A stretch of 64,000 bases of DNA, from the NCBI GenBank assembly GCA_022036555.1, contig CM039130.1, positions 11,333,285 to 11,397,284 of the forward strand, read 5' to 3'. Below, piece by piece: positions 31,528 to 42,715 of this stretch. Under the pieces are notes generated by a model. It saw nothing but the letters and a program-made list of their open reading frames with translations, was not told where the DNA came from and made no database searches. Origin of the DNA: Microstegium vimineum (taxonomy: Eukaryota; Streptophyta; Magnoliopsida; Poales; Poaceae). Position numbers and translations under genes: made by a program. The stretch's first letter is position 1. Each line of letters begins with the position of its first letter.

Positions 31528-32737
31528 CTACATCTCGACGAAAAGAGACGGACGAAGGACCGAACGAACGACCCCTCCGTCTCCGCCTCGACGCCAAATG
31601 ATGGCCGAGGAGCCGAGCGAACGACCCCCCGGCTCCTACCTCGACACCGGGTGACGGACGAGGAGCCGAGCGAACGACCCCCCGGCTCCTACCTCGACAC
31701 CGGGTGACGAACGAGGGGACGAACGAACGACCCCTCGGCCTCTACTTCGATCCCTCCGACTCCGCCTCTGCTCCGACCCTACCTCGACGACGAGCGACGG
31801 ACCAGGGGTCGAACGAACGACCCCCGGGCGGGAGGCTCGATCAGCCCAACTGCTCCCGACATGGGTTAAAGTAAATCCGCCTAACGCCATGGGCGCCTGC
31901 ATCCGCAGTCAAATCCAACAACTCTCCGTCATGTCCTCGATTCGTGTCAACTGTGCTGCTACTGCCGCCACGACACGAGTACGGACTCCAGCAGCACCCC
32001 TCGGAACGTGAACAACGCAGCCCTCGACGACGACTTCGGGGATACGACAGAGCCACGCAGGGCTCGACCCCGCCCCCTCGACCGAGGGGCTCGACCCCTC
32101 CGCCCAACAACTCCAGTATGGGGCCTGTCCCATCCGCCCCGTCTCGCTTCAGCTGTGGGATTCGCGCCCGTCTGCGGAAGCTGTGCCGCGACGTGCCGCG
32201 GCGACTCCCACTGCCACCACGACTCGGAGCGCCAGAAGGACGGGAAGGCCATGCCGGCACAGTGCTCGACGTCCCTCCGCCAGCACTCTGCCGAAGACAC
32301 GTTGCCCACGCCGCAACAGTTAGGATCATGTACCCTCGGACTTCTCCTTGGTCTATAAAAGGGGACGCTGAGGTAGATGAAAAGGGGGATGGATCCTGAG
32401 ATCTCCAATTCGAGACTTCAGTTCAGATCTTCACACACCTCACACACTCCGCTGCTCGATCGACCCCTCGAGCAGCCAACCCGTAGCCTAGGGCAGCACT
32501 GCTAGCCTTGGACCGCAGCTCACTCTGAGCAGACCCGTGTAACACAGCATGTACCCCCCTGTACGAGCACATTGGGTGCGAGATAATACAAGTCATCCTC
32601 CCCCGCTGGACGTAGGGCTTTCTTTGCCCAAACCAGGATAAACCTTGTGTCCATCTTGCATCACATCTGAGAGAGGGAGCACGCGATATACAAATTTACT
32701 AGTTGGTGGTCTTGACCCCCGGGTCATAACACCGACA
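31528..32737 (+). mobile_element. Solo-LTR-like insertion (3' part of a Gypsy-type LTR)
   Basis: Features of a long LTR are visible: GC-rich tandem repeats (31555-31850), a TATAAAA box at 32354-32360, transcribed-region sequence with AACCAGGATAAACCTTGTG, and an end GGGTCATAACACCGACA at 32737, typical of plant Gypsy LTR ends. No primer-binding site, gag or pol follows: the sequence returns directly to the 3' end of the TNPA-like gene. It is therefore a solo LTR or truncated copy. The left end is in the gap. The insertion at 61017-61420 has a related 3' half. Confidence 0.75.
31555..31850. repeat. Tandem repeats inside the LTR, about 57-bp unit
   Basis: Units containing GAGCCGAGCGAACGACCCC followed by GGCTCCTACCTCGACACCGG recur, two almost identical (31608-31665 and 31666-31722) and others diverged. 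Confidence 0.7.
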
Positions 32738-32989
32738 TCCTCCTCCACAGCCTTTTGTTTTTGGGACTCGGTAAGTATGTTTGGTGGTTTATTCCTTTAG
32801 CTTGTGCGAATTTGCTGCAGATACTCATTAATTGACTTCTTCTTTATGCAGCAAGTGTCTATGAGTTCGAACTCGATGGTTTAAGGCAGTGGTCCTTCTC
32901 CACAGCAGGGGTGCCCAACTGATACTCCTCCACAGCCCGGGTTGCCAGGTGGCTCTTCTTCACAGGCCGGCTAGTCAGGATGGCAGTAG

Positions 32990-33883
32990 GTATTTGTGAT
33001 TTGTCTATTTTCATGTTTCTGGGACTTGTATTAGACTTAGACTTGTGTTCGACTTAGACTTGAGACATATTCATAGCTATGTGATGAATTATGGACTCTA
33101 TGTGATAAATTTATGGACGACATATCTCTATGTGATGCATTATGGACGATTGTTGTGTTTGTGATGGATGTTTGTGATGCTATATGCGTATGATGGATTG
33201 TGAATGATGGATGTGATGATATATATGTGATTCGAATGGTGGATGCGATATATATGTGATTTGAATGGTGGATGTGATGTATATGTGATTTGAATGGTGA
33301 ATGTGATATATATATATGTCTATTTTTGTCTCTGTATTGTTGGAAAGCAAAAAAACAAAAAAATAGCAATTTTTTTTATTTGCCGAGTGCCACACTAGGC
33401 AACTAAATTAGTTGTCGAGTGCAATTGCCATTGTACTCGGCAACTCTGGGAAACATAATTGCACTCGGCAACTAATTATTAATAAAAAAATAAAAATTTA
33501 GTTGCCGAGTGTCAGCTCGGCAAATAAATTTTGACAGAAAAAATAAAAAAATTAAGTTGCCGAGTGCCTGCTACCCGACACTCGGCAAAAAAAAAATAGT
33601 TGCCGAGTGCTGGCCAGCTGGCACTCGGCAACTAATCCGTCAAGGTTAACGGCCCTATTTTTTTGTCGAGTGCTTGACTTGGCACATGGCAAATAGAATA
33701 GCACTCGGCAAATTAGTTGCCGGGTGCCCGAAATCTAACACTCGGCAACTAAATTAGTTGTCGACTCGCTGTTTGCCAAGTGCTAGTTGCCGAGTGCGGC
33801 ACTCGGCAAACCGTTTGCCGAGTGCAAAAGGCTAGTTGCCGAGTGTCCCTAGCACTCGGCAACTCTGGCGATTTCCTGTAGTG
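32990..33883. repeat. 3' UTR-like AT-rich stretch and right subterminal repeats
   Basis: To about 33350 there are TGTGATGGATG / GATATATATGTGATTTGAATGG repeats like those at 2030-2215. From 33378 to the TIR at 33883 there is a dense array of TTGCCGAGTG / CACTCGGCAACT motifs. Confidence 0.88.
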
Positions 33884-34657
33884 ACGGCAAACTATGGAGC
33901 TGACATATTTTCTACTCATTGCATTATTTACACAATTACATCCTCCAAGGCTCCTGGCCACATGAGTACACTATTGAGAGGAACGCGGTGTGTTGTCACT
34001 TATTGAAAAGTGAATCCTATTTAGCTTTTCAATTTAACCGATGGAAATTATAAAATTGCTGACCGTACGTATACCGTGAGGTTAGAAAAGGGGCCTCTAT
34101 AAACAGCCAGTTTCTTGGCACTAGTGACATTAATTATCTCTCTTCCATGACAGTAAGTATCAGAGGTATGTACAACAGATTTAGAAATATACAAATAATT
34201 CTATATTTGTTTGCACCAACATTATTGCAACAGTACGTACATTATGGTTCCCCTGGCAGCTATGTAATGTGAACCTACAAGCTAGTGCATTGCTGGAGGA
34301 AAGGGGTTGTAAATGAAATGAGTTTTTCTGCCTTTGGGGCAAAGTATAATCAATTGATCAAATCTTAGATGCTCCAGGCGTGACTATCCAGAGCTTCGTT
34401 TCTAGCATGTTGTATTTTACTTGTGAGTAGTGAGTACTTTGGCTGCCTCTTTAGGATCTGCCTCACTCACACAGCCTGAACACTACTTGTCACTGGAAGC
34501 TCTATCAGTGGGGTACGGAAAGGAAAACTATGAAACGCCATTTTCAGCTACTAAACCATGTACTGGGGATCCTTCTGCTCCTGACGCATATCCTAGCCCT
34601 ATAAAACCAATGGGAGAAGCTGCATGTTTGATGAATGATACCTTTATTTATCCATTT

Positions 34658-34660
<3 letters not shown>

Positions 34661-34700
<40 letters not shown>
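34661..34700. repeat. (CT)n microsatellite
   Basis: About 40 bp of CT dinucleotides. No gene context. Confidence 0.95.
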
Positions 34701-34702
<2 letters not shown>

Positions 34703-36570
34703 AAGTAAGCAAGCACACAATGACTCTCTACGTATTTATAGTGGATCGTCCGACCCCATCATAAGAATAAACTTGGAGTTCAACATGCCTGTCCATATAA
34801 AAGGGGGCTGCTGGTTGAGAACATTATTGTGTCAGGCTCGTGGTCTGCCAAGGCATTTGTGACTTCCTCGTGCCAACAATTTCTGTTGCCATGTTTCTTC
34901 CAGCTAGCCTAGAGTAACTTCCTCTTCCTGACAAGGTGTTGTTTTGGAAATCCTCTTTTCAGCATAAACACAAAATTAAAGGTGTTTTTTTTGGCTTCTC
35001 GACCAATGACACAGACAGAGCACCTTCAGTCTTATAGTGTTTCAATATTTCTGCAGCAGGCAAAGCATTTATAAAATACCACTTCTGTTATAAAATAAGA
35101 GGATACGGGTTGGGATGTTGCAAAAAAACCCAAACCGTTACACACTACATGGTGCACCAACCCTTACGCACGTTATGTATGCATGGAGAGTTCGTGTGTA
35201 TGACAAGGGTACACATTTTTTGCGAAAGGATGGCGAGAGATTTTCCCAATATGTATTAGTTGAAGAAAAAGATATAAACAATAGGAGATATACAAGTTAC
35301 ATCATATGTCTACTCCTTTTTTTTACACTACAAGGGAACAGGCCTTTGGTCAATGTTCAAAATGTGATTAGTCTTGAAAAAATTTGTGTTCTGGACTAAT
35401 AGATCTTTAGAGTCTCCTTTTGTCCCGGTCGGTGTTACGAACCGGGGCCTAAAAATCCATTGATGGGTTGGTTCAAAAGGAAAACGTCTCCTTTATTGTC
35501 AAATGTCGAGTGTAGGTGAGGTGGTAAGCTACGCTTTGAATACATGAATGGAAGGACATGGAGCATCAAGAACTCTTTGAATACATGAATGGAAGGACAT
35601 GGAGCAATCAGGCATAGGAAGACAACGTGGTGTACAGCTCTGTCTTAGGAACCCTGGGCAACAAGCTGTGCCAACTGATGGGCTGGGCAACCAAATGGAT
35701 TAGAGCTGAACTTTTTTGACCCAGGTCGCCCAACTACAGGGGAGGCATTGCCTACAAGTACATATTGCAGTACGTAGGAGCTCTAGAATTAGCGTCGTCG
35801 AGCGACCAGACACACAAGCTAGCTCACGCTTCAGGCCTGACGATCTGCTCGAGGCTAGCTTTGGCTTGATTCTATCCTTTATTCTTGTCACTCCTCCATG
35901 TACTAGTGCTCTGTATCTAGACTCGATCTTCTAGAACATTCTGGAACTTCCATATGGTACTGTTATTTTGAATTGTGAGATCTATCTGACTGGGGTTCGT
36001 GACACTCTATGTGTCTTGTAGGCCGAGTGAGCCAAGCCTACGGTCTGTCTCTTTGAGCAAGCCGTCTGCTAGTCGGTCACTAAACATGTTCCTGCTTACA
36101 ACGAGATATGCATATGAGGTTATTAGTACCTTCGTTGAATTTTTTGTGTTCAGGCCCAAATTTTTCTATTTGTAGATGGTGGTTCATTCATGAATGTTCA
36201 AATTGTTAGATGATTAATAGTATGATACAGCTGCCAAGATGAATGTCATCTGTTATTGTCCATAAAGATGCATATGTGTAATCATGGCGGTGTTTAGATA
36301 TCCTAGTGGATTGCAATAATAACACTTAAAGAGTAGTATTCTTTTGTTAGAGCGACGTTGCTTACAGATAGATAGAGAATACTCCGTCATGGCATGAAGC
36401 CATGTCGTGGTAATAAACTGCAGTCTCCACGTGTATTATGAGTGGTGAGTTGGTAACATAGTACGATCCACATTAGGTTCACTACTGGAATACTTGTTCT
36501 TTCCTTGGACGACACACAATGCACTGTATCTGATCACCATCCATAAACCTACAATACTGTTGTTTCATGC

Positions 36571-36625
36571 TACTCCCACCATCCCAAATTATAAGTCTTT
36601 TCAGACCATAGATGAAGCACAAGCA
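36571..36625. mobile_element. Stowaway-like MITE terminus, fragment
   Basis: TACTCCCACCATCCCAAATT followed by ATAAGTCTTTT resembles the conserved terminal sequence of grass Stowaway (Mariner-type) MITEs, which insert at TA. The matching far end is not visible, so this is a fragment. Confidence 0.4.
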
Positions 36626-39337
36626 CACACGGAAACTTTTTATTTTTATTAATATATTTTGGTACAGATATATACCAGAAAATTGTGCCTACGAAAACAG
36701 AAATATGAAAAAGGAATGCAGCATGTTTTCCTGGGTAAAAAACATTCCCATCGGTTAAGTGGAATTTCTTAATTTTCATACTTTGGATGATTTCCCAAAT
36801 TAAAATTCATTTTATGGGAAGATGACACTTTCAAGAATATAAATATCATTTCCGAGGGTGCGACTTCCTGAAACTATATGCAGACAGTATGATACTTCAA
36901 AATCTTTTGACTCTCACAAACTAAGTGATTAGGTTAGTTACAGTGGAACTTGTCTCCCGAGTTCAGGTAGTTGACTTAGCATGGTGAGGTTATTTTAGGG
37001 GTGACTGTGTGCGGGATATAGGAGGCCGCAGAGCATTGTCAGGGTGTAAGCATATCGGCGTCCACAATGGCCACTGCTTGCACCTAATCACCTTTATATT
37101 ATCTGAAGCACTGTCCCTCATTATTGCTCATAAAACGAATGGTGCCGCATAAAAATGGATCAGTGCCGTCATTTGGGAAGGACTACGAGCCACATAAAAA
37201 GGGATCGTGCAGCATCTTTAGCATCGAACAGAATCCAAATATGCATTAGTACTGCTTGTTCGATTGCATCCCCTCTCATGTCCCATACTTTTCTTGCTGG
37301 TCTACATATACCCAAAAATCTCTTGCATCTCCTTGTTCTACTTATACCAAAACTATATATGTGATAGAATTGGATGCTATGGAACGTGAAGTAGTCCACA
37401 ACCAACTATCAAAGTGTTAGCTTAATTGGCTTGGGATTGAGAAGTATCTGGAGCTCGTGGATAGCATTTGTGATATCACCAGCTAGTTCATGATAATGTT
37501 TTGCCGCCCTTTGCGACTCCTCTTCAGATTGATCGTCTTAGCCAGCTAGGAATCTAGTTTGTTTCACTAGCGTGCAACTAGTTTGTTTGGCTACCCTCAA
37601 TCACCACACGCTGATGCATGGCCTGGCCATGATGCACATGTTCTTGTCATTTCATAGTTGACAGAGATTAAATACCCAAAAAAGATTATGTATCCCAAAC
37701 ACCAAAACAATCCACTCTTATGATCTTATCGTAGTGTTTCTGAGCTTGCCATGTGCAACGTTTCTGTCATCAGCAAGTATTTCAGAGAATATCATAGGTT
37801 GTCGTTTCATGAGATGTTTGTCGAAGAATTAACAGGGAATAATGCTGTTGTTTTGGATTAATAAGTAATTGATAAATAACGAACTAACATATGAGAAAAG
37901 AAAATAAAGATGCACTAAATCCAGTAATATTTCAGCTCTTGTACACCTCCCTTAGAAGCTGACCTATTTCCATGCAGTTGTTGATTTGTAGGTAACATTT
38001 TCATTGTCAGCTTAAACCTTTTTTATCAGAGTTGTCCATATTATGTGACTATATATACTTGGTAGAATTACTCTAAAAATTAACTTCATATCTACCAATA
38101 GAACTTCAACTTATATCAAATTCATATGGTAGAAATTTAGGACAAAAAAATAGCAGAATTTATTTTTTTTTCTAGGGAGACCCCACTGTGCAGTTGTACT
38201 GCTCGCTTCATATGTTATTTCAGAAATCACAAGTTCTGCTATTTTTGGCACGAAAAAAGATGTGCTTCGCCTTGAACTACTCCACCCACATGTCACTAAT
38301 GTCTATATATATGATATGTGCGTCCACCTCATTTTATCACCAATGTGCATATGCACACCATATACATCTACAAGCACATCTGGAAAACTATGAAATCATT
38401 TAGTGTAGCATTGGTCTTGGTAGGCATGCCGGCTACCACTAAATAATGCTTGTAGAGTCCTAGAATAAATCTAGGAAATGGCAACAACAACAGATGGTGT
38501 TTGGCTGGTCAACTGTTTTTTAGATTCAATTAGTTCAGGCGGGTAACATGCCATGATAAATACTGTTGTTCGTTTCAGGCGAGCCACAAACAAACCACTA
38601 GCAAACAGTTACACCAATCTACAAGAAACCCAATCAACATGGCTTATATGTATATGGATCTTGGCCTAGATGTCTCTAGATACTTTTTCGTCCACATCAA
38701 ACACTATCTCCTCTTCCCCATCCCACATACAATATGAGAACAAGGAATCAGAATTTAGACGAGGCCGAGGTGAACAGAGCGCCACTGCTACCACCTGATC
38801 GTCTTTATACTCATGAAGAACTGTGGTCATCTTTCATTGGCCTTCATTATTCATCAATATCCTACACTTATGACAAGTGAGGTTGTCGTCAGTTGAGAAG
38901 GACTACATCCTTGCGAAAGGATCAAAACATGTGTTACTTATTTCTGTAGGAGTTCAACCCCTCTCGGCCCCTTATCCTACTGTTTTACATACCCAAAATT
39001 TCTTGCTTCTCTGTGTGTAAATAATTTCTAGGTACTTCATGAAAATTGCTACTACATAACTACGACCACCACACAAACAGTTATTCTGCTGCAGGACTCA
39101 TACGGATCAATAATGAAGTTAAATCAGAGTGATCTAAGGACTTCAATATATGTATAGAGAGTTAAATATGTTGTAGGTCCATTAATTTTTGTTGGTATGT
39201 TATTTAGGTCATCAACATTTAAATAACATTTTTGAATGCATTAATTTTTGGTGGTGTGTCATTCAGGTCAACTAGTGCAAAATACCTATATGTTGACGTT
39301 GTGCATTAATTTGTACATACGATTTCGCTTAGCGTTG

Positions 39338-40268
39338 CACTAGTAGGAAAAAAAGGTTCTGAACCTCCACTACAATTTAAATCAATTTGTACAGGTGGTT
39401 TTCTTAAAAATCCACCAATAGAAATCGTATATTTCTACAAGCTGATTTCTTAAAAAAAAACCACCCGTATAAATCCTATTTCTACATGCGGATTTCTTAA
39501 GAAAACCGTCAGTAGAAAATATTTCTATAGGTGGATTTCTTAAGAAAACTGTCACTAGAAATGAGATTTCTTCGGGCGGCTTCTTAAGAAATCCACGACT
39601 AGAAATAATTAGACACTTAATCTTTTAGTTTTTTCAAACGACCTTAGATGGGAAAACAACCTAAATAAAAATTGTAGATCTCGAAAAGTTATAAAATTTT
39701 ATAGCTCATTACTTTTTCATTTGAAATCATCTTATCATCGAAAACAATGTTCGAATTTATTAAATTTGAAATTCAAATTTTGTAAACGACCTTGAATCGA
39801 GAAATGACCAAAATAAAAGTTGTGGATCTTGAAAAGTTATGAAACATTGTAGTTGACAATTTTTTCATTTAAATTCATTTAAGGCCTCAAACAATCAATT
39901 TATAATTCTAAAATTCGTTTACTATAATATATGGGGAACTAAAAGGGATTCTAGACACAAGTGAGAGACGAATGGGGTGGTAGAGGAGTCCACAGTCTAC
40001 ATGCGAGGATAAGGTTGTGGGTTTGACTCCCACCGGTAGCTTAGCATGCGATATTACGCGAAAAATCTGCGACTGGGCCTTTATTTCTTACAATTTTAAA
40101 AACACAATTTACAATCCGTATTAACCGCAGCGGTCATCTTATGCCGTCCGCTGTGGTAAATGGTTAACCGTAGCGGGAGCATAGGCTGCCGGGCGTGCAT
40201 AGCTGTGCCAGAGACTTACCGTGGACTCCTTTTAGGCAACGTTGAACAAAATCATTTCTGACGTAGTG
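39338..40268. mobile_element. Two unmatched CACTA-like ends with CACTA-type interior
   Basis: A left end CACTAGTAGGAAAAAAAGG at 39338 is followed by TTTCTACAAG / GAAATCC subterminal hairpins to 39600. The right end of a different family lies at 40268 (reverse complement CACTACGTCAGAAATG), with ACCGCAGCGG motifs at 40120-40190. Between them (39610-39900) are two diverged copies of a roughly 165-bp repeat (AAACGACCTT, AAAAGTTAT). The TIRs and flanking triplets (TTG and TCT) do not match, so these are remnants of two elements, not one. Confidence 0.5.
39980..40045 (+). other. tRNA-like sequence (Pol III B-box), probable SINE-like remnant
   Basis: GGTGGTAGAGGAGTCC followed about 30 bp later by GTGGGTTTGACTCCCACC resembles tRNA A and B boxes. 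Not an intact tRNA: no cloverleaf or anticodon arm can be drawn confidently. Confidence 0.35.
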
Positions 40269-40519
40269 TCTCCTCCTTCTCCTACTACTACTCTCCTCCT
40301 CGTCCTACTACTACTCCCCTACTACTATTCTCCTCCTCCTATTACTACTACTCTCCTCCTCTACTACTCTCCTTACTACTACTACTCTTCTATACTACTA
40401 CTGTCCTTCTACCTCTACTACTCTTCTTACTACTACTACTCACCTACTACTATCTTAGTTACTACTCTCCTATTACTATCCTTACTACTACTTAAGTACT
40501 ACTCTCCTACTAGGCTACT
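40269..40519. repeat. ACT/CTC microsatellite, left half
   Basis: Imperfect (CTACTA), (CTCCT) and (TACTAC) trinucleotide repeats. The tract resumes at 42639-42715, so a transposon inserted into one continuous microsatellite. Confidence 0.9.
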
Positions 40520-40829
40520 CACTACTACAGAAATGACAATCACTGCCGGCCCATCACTGCCGGTTTTGTTTGGGCCGGCAGTGATGCCTCTTCACTGCCG
40601 GTTCTTTCTCTGACAGACCCCTAATTATTGGGGAAGGGGGTGAACCGGCAGTGAAACACCACATCACTGCCGGTTTGTGGCTTGAACCGGCAGTGAAGCC
40701 TCTGGCCCTATCACTACCGGTTCAAGCCACGAACCGGCAGTGATGTGGTGTTTCACTGCCGGTTCATGTTTTGAACCGGCAGTGATACGGCAGGGTTTTT
40801 ATTTAAGTGGGAACTGACGCGCTCCGAAA

Positions 40830-41100
40830 TATTCAGACGCGCACCAGTGCCCAATCAGCCGCCGCCACCGCCCACGCCGCCGCCCACGACGCCGCCGCCG
40901 CAGCACGCCACCGCCGGTCGACGCCGCCCTCCACACCCACGCCCACGCCGCCGCCGCACGCCGCCGCCAAGCAACGCCACTGCAGCACGCCGCCACCGCC
41001 GCCGTTGCCGCAGCACGCAGCAAGCACGAGGACGGACCTCTACGCCGGCGTCCTCGCCACGACGCCAAGCACCGCGGACCTCCCTCCACCTCCCTCCACG
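40830..41100 (+). promoter_or_regulatory. GC-rich island upstream of the carried gene
   Basis: About 270 bp of GCCGCC and CCACGCC units between the left subterminal array and the first likely start codon (41321). It mirrors the islands in the larger CACTA elements. Arg/Ala/Pro-rich open frames on both strands are compositional. Confidence 0.5.
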
Positions 41101-41320
41101 ATACCATGGTGTTTGACAAAATGCCTATGAATGTTAATATTGATAATTGATAGACATGTAGAGAAAGATAGATAGAGAGATTGATAGATATGTAGAGAGA
41201 TGGATAGAGAGGGATATATAATCTTAGTATATGTTATTTGATATGTGATATAAATCTTAATATTGATAATTGATAGATAATCTTACTATATGTTATTTGA
41301 TATGTGATTTAATATCTAGA

Positions 41321-42319
41321 TGGCTGCATGTCGTAATCTCCCACCACTAGAAGAAATTGATTGGAATGGTTATTGTACTTGGATGGGTTTCGATCCGGTA
41401 TTTCCAATAGCCCCACGGAATTTTCCAAACATAGTAAGTTAGTCAAAATATGTTTCATATATATGACTAGATCATCCAAGTTAATTAACATGTCTTATAT
41501 GTACTGTAAATGATTGATCCACTATATTGGCTTAAAGGAACACTTACCTATTTTGGGGTTGACATTGTGGATGTTCAGATTAATCGTGTAAACAATGGTA
41601 CACAACTCCAATGTCGTATTTCATTTTCAATTGCCCTTAGGATGGGTCATGGTCATGGTCGTGGTCGTGGTAGTGGTCGTGGCCGCGGTGGTGTTGGCGG
41701 GCGCAATGTGTTAGAAATCTCAGAGGTGGGAATACAGACACCCCAGCGTGGTCTTGCTATTAAGTATGTTGTCTTTGCTTGTGCTGGCACGCTCTCAAGA
41801 AATTGTATCACACTTCCTACTCTATCATCAGTGAAGATTGAAGCTATTAATCGCAATATGTATCATGATCTTCGGGGTTTCCGTCGACGAATGGCTCAGA
41901 ACTCGCCAATGGTAACTTTAAGACTCATAGCTTATACCTACATTTGTTGTTATATATTGTCAATATTGCTCTCATAATTAACTGTATACTTATAGGTAGA
42001 GGAGTATGACATGACCTGTGCAGGGTGTAGTTTTGAAGCCATTCTGAACGAAGTAATGGATGCATTGGGTTATGACTGACAATATACTGATGAACAGCCA
42101 ACACGAACTACTGCAGGTTTTCAAGCAAAGTTGGTTGCGACTAAGAAGGGAGACTCACCAACTACTCGACCACCGTTAAACGTAGTTAGTACACCGTGTG
42201 CTCGTAAGTGTGAAGCAACAGAGAGTGTACTATTTAATACGTTGTTGTTCATCGATGAGATTATTGGTTACAAGATAGGTGACTTACACTTCTCCGAATT
42301 GGTAGTACTAAATCGTTGA
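41321..42319 (+). pseudogene. Unrecognised gene carried by the CACTA-like element
   Basis: A first exon from ATG at 41321 reads MAACRNLPPLEEIDWNGYCT and ends FPNI at a GTAAGT donor (41434). The next coding block (41513-41911) begins IDPLYWLKGTLTYFGVDIVD, contains a Gly/Arg/His-rich stretch (HGRGRGSGRGRGGVGGR) and ends RMAQNSPM before a GT donor. The last block (about 41998-42319) reads EYDMTCAGCSFEAILNEVMD, has an in-frame TGA near 42077, then continues to TGA at 42317-42319. The acceptor for block two is unclear. I do not recognise the family. The RG-rich stretch suggests nucleic-acid binding, as inference only. It may be a host gene captured by the element. Confidence 0.5.
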
Positions 42320-42638
42320 ACTATTGTATTGTACAATAAGATTGACACTTCTATGAATTTCTGTAATATAAATGTTGATGGTTTTTGTAATGTAAATGTT
42401 GATGGTTTCTGTAATATAATGTTGATGGATCAATTGTAATATAATTGTAAAAATTGTAATATAATGCAAATTGTAAAAATTAAATCACTGCCGGATCAAG
42501 GCAGTGATGGCTCAAGCATCACTGCTGGTTGGTAACATGAACCGGCAGTGATGTTTGAGCCATCACTGCCGAAGTGCCAGTGCCGGTTCAAAAACCGCCA
42601 CCGAAGGGGGGTTTTGAACCGGCACCTCTGTAGTAGTG

Positions 42639-42715
42639 ACTACTACTATCCTTACTATACTACTCTCCTACTACTACTACATGACTACTATTACTCCTTA
42701 CTACTATGCTTTTGC
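42639..42715. repeat. ACT microsatellite, right half
   Basis: Continuation of the trinucleotide tract at 40269-40519 after the inserted element. Confidence 0.85.

Larger units (their letters stand above)
30167..32989 (+). pseudogene. TNPA-like second gene, split by an assembly gap and an LTR insertion
   Basis: The start MPGGRPTRRSLHDLY at 30167 begins an exon with an Arg/Gly/Pro-rich stretch that ends RPVIRPVGD, like the copy at 3-241. Next exons: 30629-30822 (AACTAGGTA where the other copy has AACTGGGTA, so Trp is now TAG), 30902-31099 (DFYTCEPGHEDKASQVQDKV to TKEQYQS) and about 31174-31350 (GNQSLSQYASSW). A 100-N gap and a solo-LTR-like insertion follow. The 3' end resumes at 32738 and closes with a Pro/Gln/Gly-rich tail (PQPGLPGGSSSQAG), with TAG codons near 32971 and at 32987-32989. 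The exon carrying LLMRLGGG is missing or hidden in the gap. Confidence 0.82.
24111..33883 (+). mobile_element. Near full-length CACTA transposon, 9.8 kb, TSD ACG, with an LTR insertion
   Basis: The left TIR is CACTACAGGAAAACGGTG at 24111. The right end in reverse complement is CACTACAGGAAATCGCC, ending at 33883. The duplication ACG is present on both sides (24108-24110 and 33884-33886). Order: TIR, subterminal block, inverted-repeat spacer, second subterminal block, CT/C-rich island, leader with two hairpins, tnp2 transposase, TNPA-like gene (split by an assembly gap and a solo-LTR-like insertion), 3' UTR-like AT-rich stretch, subterminal block, TIR. Both genes carry nonsense or frameshift mutations. 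Confidence 0.95.
33887..39337. other. Host-type intergenic DNA with old repeat fragments
   Basis: No exon is supported. Visible pieces: a possible CACTA end at 34100-34126 (reverse complement CACTAGTGCCAAGAAACTGG); a (CT)n tract at 34661-34700; a CACTACAAGGGAAC end at 35326 with CCCGGTCGGTGTTACG at 35424; a 32-bp direct duplication at 35533-35606 (TTTGAATACATGAATGGAAG); a CACTACTGGAATAC terminus at 36480; a Stowaway-like end at 36571. 37080-37380 and 38780-39020 are diverged copies of each other (AAGGACTAC, ACATACCCAAAA blocks). The rest looks like unique, decayed sequence. Confidence 0.5.
40520..42638 (+). mobile_element. Short CACTA-like element, 2.1 kb, carrying an unrecognised gene
   Basis: The left TIR CACTACTACAGAAATGACA at 40520 and the right TIR (reverse complement CACTACTACAGAGGTGCC, ending 42638) enclose subterminal arrays of CACTGCCGG / CCGGCAGTGA. 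ACT flanks both sides (40517-40519 and 42639-42641), consistent with a 3-bp TSD, though the host tract is itself ACT-rich. It has a GC-rich island (40830-41100) and a small multi-exon gene but no transposase, so it is non-autonomous or carries a captured gene. Subterminal arrays are at 40545-40795 and 42485-42630. Confidence 0.9.

Noticed and set aside
39338..40268. One intact CACTA element
   Set aside because: The two ends have different terminal sequences, different subterminal motifs and non-matching flanking triplets.
40242..40613. Leu/Tyr/Thr-rich open frame crossing 40268 and 40520
   Set aside because: It is a trinucleotide microsatellite and runs across two transposon boundaries.
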